DNA of 12,258 nucleotides from positions 1 through 12,258 of the forward strand of contig JANQXJ010000254.1 in NCBI GenBank assembly GCA_030729445.1. The letters are read 5' to 3'. The position numbers were made by a program, and so were the translations under genes. The notes below the pieces were generated by a model. It saw only the letters and a program-made list of their open reading frames with translations. It had not been told where the DNA came from and ran no database searches. Source of the stretch: Limnohabitans sp. GTDB lineage: Bacteria; Pseudomonadota; Gammaproteobacteria; Burkholderiales; Burkholderiaceae_C. Shown one piece after another: positions 6,943 through 12,258 of the stretch (the stretch's first letter is position 1; every line of letters begins with the position of its first letter).

Positions 6943-8114
6943 GTCGGGTCCAGAATTCAACAGGTCTGTTGCTGCTGATTTACCTGTGCTTCATCAGTTT
7001 GGGTTTGCCCGATGGCGTTTTGGGCGCCGCATGGCCCGCCATCCGTGCCGATTTGGGTCAACCCTTGGCCGCCGTGGGACTGATGACCTTGACCATGACA
7101 TTGTGCGCGGGTCTCAGCTCTTTATGTGCTGCCGCATTAACTCGCCGATGGGGAACAGGCCCAATTGTGGTGGTCAGCGGTGGTATGACTGCATTGGCAT
7201 TGTTGGGTTTCGCATTCGCACCTTCTTTTGGTTGGCTGCTGCTCATGACCGTGCCTTTGGGGTGTGGCGCAGGGGCCGTTGATGCCAGCGTCAACCACTT
7301 TGTGGCCAAGCACTACAGCGCACGCCACATGAACTGGTTGCATGGAAGCTGGGGCATTGGCGCGAGCACTGGGCCAGTGGTCATGGGGGCGGTGATGTTG
7401 AAAACCGGACAATGGTCATCCGGTGTGCTGTCTCTAGGCTTGATCCAGTTGTTGATCACCGCTTTGCTCTGGTTTTATTTGGCGCTGTGGCAACAACCCA
7501 TCCCGAAACCAAAAATTGATCAACAAGCACTGCAGCCCACACCCCACCCGTCACCGCTGAGCATCCCCGCCCGAGCTGCTTGGCTGGCACCCTTGTGCTT
7601 TCTGCTTTATGTGGGGGCCGAAGCAGGCGCTGGGCTCTGGGCAGTTAGCATTTTGGTGCAAGAGCGTGGATTGAGCTTGGTTCAAGCTGGTATGGGTTTG
7701 TCCTTGTACTTTGGCGCCATCACTTTGGGACGTTTTGGTGTGGGACTGTTTGCACACCGTATGCACAACCGACAATGGGTGAAAGTGGGACTGGGCTTGG
7801 CGCTGATGGGTGCCACGGTGTTTGCACTGCCCCTGCCCAGCTTCGTGGGATTGATGGGGCTTGCGCTCATGGGACTGGGTTGCGCCCCGATCTTTCCATC
7901 GATGATGCACGAAACCACCGAGAGGTTTCCAGCTGAAATGGCGCGAACATTGGTGAGTCGACAGATGGTTTTTTCGTATGCGGGTGGTTCTTTGCTGCCA
8001 GCGGGCCTGGGGGTTCTGGCAAGTTGGGCAGGGTTGTCCTGGGTCATGCCAGGGGTGATACTGCTCTTGCTTGGTTTGTGGCTGACGACCCAGCGACTGG
8101 ACCTCATCACCTGA
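6939..8114 (+). CDS. Major facilitator superfamily transporter
   Basis: A 391-residue polytopic inner-membrane carrier with about twelve hydrophobic spans in two halves, joined by a hydrophilic loop at about 186-212. Visible marks are GLPDGVLGAAWP (22-33) at the end of span 1, GCGAGAVDASVNHF (108-121), NWLHGSWGIGASTGP (132-146) and GAITLGRFGVGLFAHR (259-274), the second-half counterpart of the MFS signature loop. These fit a branch that includes YbjJ- and FucP-like carriers; the substrate is unknown. Translation starts at GTG 6939, overlapping the TGA of the FAD gene by four bases, which implies coupling and possibly transport of a related acid (inference). In three sampled 60-base rows (7201, 7681, 7741) I counted 94/180 G+C (52%), against 122/180 (68%) in rows 6001, 8461 and 9781 of neighbouring genes. 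The gene may therefore have a separate history. Confidence 0.9.
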   Translation: MSRVQNSTGLLLLIYLCFISLGLPDGVLGAAWPAIRADLGQPLAAVGLMTLTMTLCAGLSSLCAAALTRRWGTGPIVVVSGGMTALALLGFAFAPSFGWLLLMTVPLGCGAGAVDASVNHFVAKHYSARHMNWLHGSWGIGASTGPVVMGAVMLKTGQWSSGVLSLGLIQLLITALLWFYLALWQQPIPKPKIDQQALQPTPHPSPLSIPARAAWLAPLCFLLYVGAEAGAGLWAVSILVQERGLSLVQAGMGLSLYFGAITLGRFGVGLFAHRMHNRQWVKVGLGLALMGATVFALPLPSFVGLMGLALMGLGCAPIFPSMMHETTERFPAEMARTLVSRQMVFSYAGGSLLPAGLGVLASWAGLSWVMPGVILLLLGLWLTTQRLDLIT

Positions 8115-8166
8115 ACCCGCGCAACGACCAAAGCCGTCAACACCCTGGATTGTTAAACTCGGAATC

Positions 8167-9006
8167 ATGACCACATCCGCCCACCCCATCCGCAGCCAAT
8201 ACGAAGACTTCATGCGCCATGTTTATACGACGGGTGTGGAAAAGGGTGATCGCACCGGCACCGGCACGCGCAGCGTGTTTGGCCACCAGATGCGGTTTGA
8301 CCTGAACGAGGGCTTTCCGCTGGTGACCACCAAAAAGGTGTTTTTGCGGGCCATCATTGTGGAGTTGCTGTGGTTTTTGCGCGGCGACAGCAATGTGAAG
8401 TGGCTGCAAGAGCGCGGCTGCACCATTTGGGATGAATGGGCTCGCGAAGACGGCTCGCTCGGCCCCGTTTATGGTGTGCAGTGGCGCAGCTGGCCCACCC
8501 CGGGTGGCGGCCACATTGACCAGATGCAGCAGGTCATGGACACGCTGAAAAACAACCCAGATTCACGTCGCATCATCGTGAGCGCATGGAACGTGGCCGA
8601 ACTCGACCAAATGGCGCTGATGCCTTGCCATGCGTTCTTCCAGTTTTATGTGGCCCCGCCGCAAAAGGCGGGCGACAAGCCGCGCCTGAGCTGCCAGCTG
8701 TACCAACGCAGCGCCGACATCTTTTTGGGTGTGCCCTTCAACATTGCCAGCTATGCTTTGTTGACCCACATGGTGGCGCAGCAATGCGACATGGATGTGG
8801 GCGACTTCATCTGGACCGGGGGCGATTGCCACATTTACAGCAACCACCATGAGCAGGTGGAACTGCAGCTGAGCCGTGCGCCCATGGCCTACCCCACGCT
8901 CGACATCAAACGCAAGCCCGCGTCGATCTTCGATTACGAATTTGAAGACTTCGAGGTCTTGGGCTACGAATGCCACCCTGCCATCAAAGCGCCCGTCGCT
9001 GTCTAA
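8167..9006 (+). CDS. thyA: Thymidylate synthase
   Basis: A 279-residue ThyA that converts dUMP and 5,10-methylene-tetrahydrofolate to dTMP and dihydrofolate in the cytoplasm. The complete motif set is visible: GDRTGTGTRSVFGHQMRFDL (27-46), ELLWFLRGDSN (66-76), WREDGSLGPVYGVQW-like region (91-106), and the nucleophile Cys154 in LMPCHAFFQF. The phosphate and dUMP site is SCQLYQRSADIFLGVPFN (175-192), followed by GGDCHIYSNHHEQV (218-231). It is slightly longer than the 264-residue E. coli enzyme. The ATG at 8167 is preceded only by a short GGA; the 52-base gap from the transporter holds an AT-richer patch (GATTGTTAAACT) that could be a -10 region, with no clear -35. It leads a tight operon with folA and xth. 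Confidence 0.98.
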   Translation: MTTSAHPIRSQYEDFMRHVYTTGVEKGDRTGTGTRSVFGHQMRFDLNEGFPLVTTKKVFLRAIIVELLWFLRGDSNVKWLQERGCTIWDEWAREDGSLGPVYGVQWRSWPTPGGGHIDQMQQVMDTLKNNPDSRRIIVSAWNVAELDQMALMPCHAFFQFYVAPPQKAGDKPRLSCQLYQRSADIFLGVPFNIASYALLTHMVAQQCDMDVGDFIWTGGDCHIYSNHHEQVELQLSRAPMAYPTLDIKRKPASIFDYEFEDFEVLGYECHPAIKAPVAV

Positions 9007-9017
9007 GGCAGGGATAG

Positions 9018-9518
9018 ATGAAGCTGCACCTGATTTATGCCCGCGCCCGCAATGGCGTGATCGGCAAAGACAACCAGATGCCTTGGCATCTGCCCGAAGA
9101 CCTGGCGCACTTCAAGCGTGTGACGCTGGGCCAGCCGGTCATCATGGGCCGCAAGACGTGGGACTCGCTGCCGGTGCGCTTTCGTCCCTTGCCCGGTCGC
9201 GTCAACATCGTCATCACCCGACAAACCGACTGGCATGCCGATGGTGCTCTGCGTGCGGCTTCTATTGAAGACGCCATGCGTTTATGCGGCGATGCGCCGG
9301 ATGCGTGGATCATGGGCGGCGCCGAGATTTATCGCCAAGCCGAGCCGCTGGCCAGCACGGCCGTGGTCACCGAAATAGATGCTGACTATGAAGGAGATGC
9401 CTTCGCGCCAAAGTTGTCGTCTGTATGGCGTGAAGTGCAGCGTGAAGCCCATGTGGCAGCCAATGGCTTGCGATTTAGCTTCGTCACCTACCAAAACCAA
9501 TCCACTCCCAAACCATGA
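9018..9518 (+). CDS. folA: Dihydrofolate reductase
   Basis: A 166-residue FolA, which reduces dihydrofolate to tetrahydrofolate with NADPH and so recycles the product of the thymidylate synthase reaction. Motifs are GVIGKDNQMPWHLPEDL (13-29) with the catalytic acid at Asp28 (equivalent to E. coli Asp27) and Trp23, then HFKRVTLGQPVIMGRKTW (31-48), PLPGRVNIVITRQ (57-69), and the NADPH-binding AWIMGGAEIYRQ (96-107). It is a chromosomal-type enzyme, the target of trimethoprim, rather than a short plasmid DfrB form. It starts 11 bases after thyA, with AGGCAGGGA as a plausible ribosome binding site, and its TGA overlaps the ATG of the next gene by four bases. Cotranslation within one mRNA is therefore likely. 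Confidence 0.97.
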   Translation: MKLHLIYARARNGVIGKDNQMPWHLPEDLAHFKRVTLGQPVIMGRKTWDSLPVRFRPLPGRVNIVITRQTDWHADGALRAASIEDAMRLCGDAPDAWIMGGAEIYRQAEPLASTAVVTEIDADYEGDAFAPKLSSVWREVQREAHVAANGLRFSFVTYQNQSTPKP

Positions 9519-10306
9519 AAATTGCCACCTGGAATGTGAACTCTTTGTCGGTGCGATTGCCACAAGTTTTGGACTGGTTGGCGGCGCAGAAAAACTCCGG
9601 TGGCATCGATGTGCTGGCCTTGCAAGAGCTCAAGCTCACCGATGACAAATTCCCCATAGCGGCTTTGCACGAGGCAGGCTACCAAGCCCATTGGTTCGGT
9701 CAAAAAACCTACAACGGTGTGGCGCTGATCTCCCCTGCCATAGGCACCGAGGTGGTCAAAAACATCCCTGGATTTGAAGACGACATGTCGCGTGTCATTG
9801 CCGCCACCTACCCCGATGGCACAGGAGGCGCGGTGCGGGTGATTGGTGCTTATTTCCCCAATGGCCAAGCGCCTGACAGCGACAAGTTTGTCTACAAAAT
9901 GCGCTGGCTGGATGCGCTGCGCGAGTGGGTGGGCAACGAGATGCAAAAACACCCAAATCTGGTGCTGCTGGGCGACTACAACATCACCTTTGACGAACTG
10001 GACATGTGGGACCCGGTATCTTTGGCAGGCACCATCCACTGCACCGACGCGGAACGTGAGAAGCTGCAAGCCCTGATCGGCCTGGGCCTGACCGACAGCT
10101 TCCGACTGTTTGAGCAACCCGAAAAAAGTTACAGCTGGTGGGATTACCGCGAATTTGCCTTCCGCCGCAACCGGGGCTTGCGCATCGACCACATCTTGAT
10201 TTCGCAAGCACTGAAGGCCCGCGCCAGTGCCTGCATGATTGATCGCGCCCCTCGCAAAAATGAGCGCCCCAGCGACCACGCGCCCGTGGTGCTGACGCTG
10301 GCCTGA
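9515..10306 (+). CDS. xth: Exodeoxyribonuclease III
   Basis: A 263-residue member of the exonuclease III/AP endonuclease family. It cleaves DNA at abasic sites and removes 3' blocking groups in base-excision repair. Active-site residues fall where expected: Asn7 in MKIATWNVNSL, metal ligand Glu38 in ALQELKL, Tyr113 in GAYFPNG, Asp154/Asn156 in LLGDYNI, Asp225 in RIDHIL, and Asp254-His255 in RPSDHAPV. The length is close to the 268 residues of E. coli XthA. The ATG shares four bases with the folA stop. The gene ends one base from the stop of the convergent alpha-E gene, so any terminator must lie inside that coding sequence. The grouping with thyA and folA fits DNA precursor supply and repair. 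Confidence 0.95.
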   Translation: MKIATWNVNSLSVRLPQVLDWLAAQKNSGGIDVLALQELKLTDDKFPIAALHEAGYQAHWFGQKTYNGVALISPAIGTEVVKNIPGFEDDMSRVIAATYPDGTGGAVRVIGAYFPNGQAPDSDKFVYKMRWLDALREWVGNEMQKHPNLVLLGDYNITFDELDMWDPVSLAGTIHCTDAEREKLQALIGLGLTDSFRLFEQPEKSYSWWDYREFAFRRNRGLRIDHILISQALKARASACMIDRAPRKNERPSDHAPVVLTLA

Positions 10307-10307
10307 T

Positions 10308-11312
10308 TCAAGCCGCTTGTGGCATCAAGAACTCGCGGCTGATGCGCACACCCAGCACATTCACCCGCTCCAAAAACTGCGTCAGGTAAGCGTGCAGGCC
10401 GGTGGCCAGGATCTCGTCGATGCGGCCAAAAGCCAGCTCTGAGCGCAGACGACCCGCTTGGCGCAAAGTGTCGCTGCCCGCATCGTGCGAGACCAGTTTG
10501 AGGTTGGCCACCACCTCGTTGAGGCTGGCATGCAAAGAGCGCGGCATGTCCGGACGCAGGATCAGCAACTCCGCCACACGCTCAGGGCGAATCACGTCGC
10601 GGTAGACCTTGCGGTAGACCTCAAAGCCGCTCACGCTGCGCAAGATCGCGCTCCAGTGGTAGAAGTCGTACTCTTGCACCGCTTCGGCAATTTCGGCAGA
10701 TGAGCCGCCTTGCCTTTGTGCAGCACCGAAGTTCGGCGCACCAAAAAAATCGTTTTGCATGGCATGGAACTTCACATCCACCAAACGCGCGGTGTTGTCG
10801 GCCCGCTCCAAAAACGTGCCCATGCGCATGAAGTACAGAGATTCGTCCATCAGCATGGTGCCCACCGTCACACCGCGTGACAGGTGCGAGCGGAACTTGA
10901 CCCATTCAAAAAACTGACCCGGATCACGCTCAAACTCGCCGCTTTTGAGCATGCGGTTGACTTCGAGCCAGGTCTGGTTTTGGGTTTCCCACACCTCGGT
11001 GGTCAGGGTGCCGCGCACGGCGCGGGCGTTTTCTCGGGCCGCTCGCAGGCACGACAAGATCGATGAAGGGTTGTTTTCGTTTTTGACCATGAAGGCCATC
11101 ACATCGCAGGGCGTGATGGTTTTGTACTGCGAAAGGTACGAAGGCAACAACTCGCTGATGGACAAAATGCCCTCCCAGCCCGCCTCTACGGCGGCGGCCG
11201 ATTGCGGCAGCAAGGAGGTTTCATAGCTCACATTGAGCATGCGGGCGGTGTTCTCGGCCCGCTCCATGTAGCGGGACATCCAAAAGAGGTGATCGGCGGT
11301 GCGGCTCAGCAT
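10308..11312 (-). CDS. Alpha-E domain protein (DUF403)
   Basis: A 334-residue, largely helical protein of the alpha-E/DUF403 (COG2307) family. The N-terminus MLSRTADHLFWMSRYMERAENTARML is the family hallmark. The motif ERAENTARML (17-26) recurs as ERADNTARLV (169-178), consistent with a duplicated helical unit, and a looser ARENARAVR lies at 92-100. The biochemical role is unknown. Published gene-neighbourhood analysis linked the family to circularly permuted ATP-grasp proteins, transglutaminase-like proteins and Anbu-type peptidases in a proposed peptide-modification system. The ATG at 11312 is chosen because AAGGA lies five bases upstream on the minus strand. A longer frame from 11351 would begin inside a repeat hairpin and add 13 unrelated residues. 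It lies 81 bases downstream of the ATP-grasp gene and converges on xth. Confidence 0.93.
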   Translation of the reverse strand: MLSRTADHLFWMSRYMERAENTARMLNVSYETSLLPQSAAAVEAGWEGILSISELLPSYLSQYKTITPCDVMAFMVKNENNPSSILSCLRAARENARAVRGTLTTEVWETQNQTWLEVNRMLKSGEFERDPGQFFEWVKFRSHLSRGVTVGTMLMDESLYFMRMGTFLERADNTARLVDVKFHAMQNDFFGAPNFGAAQRQGGSSAEIAEAVQEYDFYHWSAILRSVSGFEVYRKVYRDVIRPERVAELLILRPDMPRSLHASLNEVVANLKLVSHDAGSDTLRQAGRLRSELAFGRIDEILATGLHAYLTQFLERVNVLGVRISREFLMPQAA

Positions 11313-11317
11313 ATTTT

Positions 11318-11322
11318 TCCTT
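11318..11322 (-). promoter_or_regulatory. Ribosome binding site of the alpha-E gene
   Basis: On the minus strand AAGGA sits five bases before the ATG at 11312. It decides the start in favour of MLSRTADH over the longer frame that begins inside the hairpin repeat. Confidence 0.7.
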
Positions 11323-11327
11323 GGTGT

Positions 11328-11355
11328 GTCATGCCCGACTTGATCGGGCATCCAT
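11328..11355. repeat. Single-hairpin copy of the dispersed repeat
   Basis: ATGCCCGA (11331-11338) pairs perfectly with TCGGGCAT (11344-11351) around CTTGA, flanked by GTCA on one side and CCAT on the other. Read against the minus strand of 1155-1184, the loop and flanks are the same. The stems differ at three positions, each with a matching change in the opposite arm. It lies in the gap between the ATP-grasp and alpha-E genes, just upstream of the alpha-E ribosome binding site. Confidence 0.75.
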
Positions 11356-11393
11356 AGTTCCTCAGTTCATGACCGAGGTTGACAGGTGTGAAA

Positions 11394-12258
11394 TCAGTCT
11401 TGCAAGATCCAGGTGTCTTTGGTGCCGCCGCCCTGAGACGAGTTCACCACCAAAGACCCCTCTTTCAAAGCCACGCGGGTCAAGCCGCCGGGCACCATCT
11501 GCACCGTGCGGCCAGAGAGCACAAAGGGGCGCAGGTCGATGTGGCGCGGCGCAATTCCGCTGTCCACAAAGGTGGGACAGCTGGACAAACTCAAGGTGGG
11601 CTGGGCGATGTAGCCCTCGGGGTTGGCCAGCAGTGCGCCACGGAATCGTTCGATCTCTTCCTTGGTCGAGGCCGGACCGACCAGCATGCCGTAGCCGCCT
11701 GCGCCGTGCACTTCCTTGACCACGAGGTCTTTCAGGTTGGCCAAGGTGTACTGCAGGTCATCGGGTTTGCGGCACTGGAAAGTTGGGACATTTTTGAGGA
11801 TCGGCTCCTCGCCCAAGTAAAACTTAATCATGTCGGGCACATAGGGATAGATCGACTTGTCGTCGGCCACGCCCGTGCCCACGGCGTTGCAGATCGCCAC
11901 ATGACCGGCTTTGTAGGCCTCCATCAGGCCAGCGCATCCCAACGTTGAGGTGGCGCGAAACACCTTGGGATCCAAAAAGTCGTCGTCTACACGTCGGTAG
12001 ATCACATCCACGCGCTTGGGTCCGCGTGTGGTTCGCATGTAGACAAATTGGTCTTTGACAAACAGGTCTTGCCCCTCGACCAACTCCACACCCATTTGCT
12101 GCGCCAAAAAGGCGTGCTCGAAATAAGCGCTGTTGTACATGCCGGGCGTGAGCACCACCACGGTGGGCTCGGCTGTGGTGGCGGGGCTGCTGGCCCGCAG
12201 GGTCTCCAGCAACAAATCGGGGTAATGCGCGACCGGGGCCACACGGTGCTGGCTGAAC
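11394..12258 (-). CDS. Circularly permuted type 2 ATP-grasp protein, 5' end missing
   Basis: The frame is open to the right edge (FSQHRVAPVAHYPDLLLETLR...), so about 288 C-terminal residues are visible of a protein usually near 470-500. It belongs to the DUF404/DUF407 (COG2308) group of circularly permuted ATP-grasp proteins, expected to activate a carboxylate with ATP and join it to an amine. Family marks are TPGMYNSAYFEHAFLAQQMG, YRRVDDDFLDP, NAVGTGVADDKSIYPYVPD, KEVHGAGGYGMLVGP, and the C-terminal RHIDLRPFVLSGRTVQMVPG, GLTRVALKEG and NSSQGGGTKDTWIL. The substrate is unknown. A GTG at 12242 is an internal valine, not the start. It precedes the alpha-E gene on the same strand, the standard order for this pair. 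No transglutaminase or Anbu gene is visible. Confidence 0.93.
   Translation of the reverse strand, partial: FSQHRVAPVAHYPDLLLETLRASSPATTAEPTVVVLTPGMYNSAYFEHAFLAQQMGVELVEGQDLFVKDQFVYMRTTRGPKRVDVIYRRVDDDFLDPKVFRATSTLGCAGLMEAYKAGHVAICNAVGTGVADDKSIYPYVPDMIKFYLGEEPILKNVPTFQCRKPDDLQYTLANLKDLVVKEVHGAGGYGMLVGPASTKEEIERFRGALLANPEGYIAQPTLSLSSCPTFVDSGIAPRHIDLRPFVLSGRTVQMVPGGLTRVALKEGSLVVNSSQGGGTKDTWILQD

Noticed and set aside
7551..8213. Minus-strand open frame opposite the transporter and the thyA start
   Set aside because: Rich in Gln, His and Ser with no domain, and antisense to two convincing genes.
10311..10340. Inverted repeat AGCCGC/GCGGCT as a terminator for xth
   Set aside because: The arms are only 6 bases with an 18-base loop and no U-tract, inside alpha-E coding sequence.
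11313..11351. Longer start of the alpha-E protein (MPDQVGHD...)
   Set aside because: Those codons are the hairpin repeat, and a good ribosome binding site lies just before ATG 11312.
1..12258. CRISPR array, tRNA, rRNA, insertion sequence, phage or defence genes
   Set aside because: No regularly spaced repeats, cloverleaf-like segments, transposase or integrase motifs, or defence-family motifs were seen on either strand.

Overview
The window looks like chromosomal DNA of a betaproteobacterium, most likely a Burkholderiales member close to the Comamonadaceae. The basis is the high G+C, the protein sequences, and dispersed hairpin repeats of a type common in proteobacteria. No species can be named from this. 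Genes are dense (gaps mostly under 150 bases). I see no tRNA, rRNA, CRISPR array, transposase, integrase or replication origin.

Bases 1-3770 run on the plus strand: the 3' part of a MetY-type sulfhydrylase (methionine synthesis), a spacer with a two-hairpin dispersed repeat and a 16-base palindrome, an alpha/beta hydrolase, a REP-like element touching the start of a cytochrome P450, and a small DUF962 (Mpo1-like) membrane protein. A YihY/BrkB-family membrane protein on the minus strand (3795-5048) converges on that block. It is divergent from a DUF2069 gene, with only 21 bases between the two start codons.

The DUF2069 gene is broken. An in-frame TAG at 5367-5369 cuts it at residue 99, yet the same frame continues with an intact family-like tail to a TGA at 5499-5501, four bases before the next gene. 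That next gene is an FAD-dependent 2-hydroxyacid (D-lactate/glycolate-type) dehydrogenase. It overlaps a major facilitator transporter whose composition is visibly lower in G+C than its neighbours.

Bases 8167-10306 form a compact thyA-folA-xth operon: thymidylate synthase, dihydrofolate reductase and exonuclease III. Thymidylate supply and folate recycling are thus joined to repair of abasic sites. From the right edge a minus-strand operon runs inward: a circularly permuted type 2 ATP-grasp protein (cut by the window end), then an alpha-E (DUF403) protein. These two belong to a conserved, biochemically unresolved amidoligase-like system. Its usual partners (transglutaminase-like protein, Anbu-type peptidase) are not in view, and downstream the operon meets xth with one base between stop codons.

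The most notable signals are the amber codon in DUF2069; two copies of a hairpin repeat whose three stem differences are all compensatory; the REP-like element replacing the expected ribosome-binding region of the P450; and the ATP-grasp/alpha-E pair with a hairpin repeat in its intercistronic gap.
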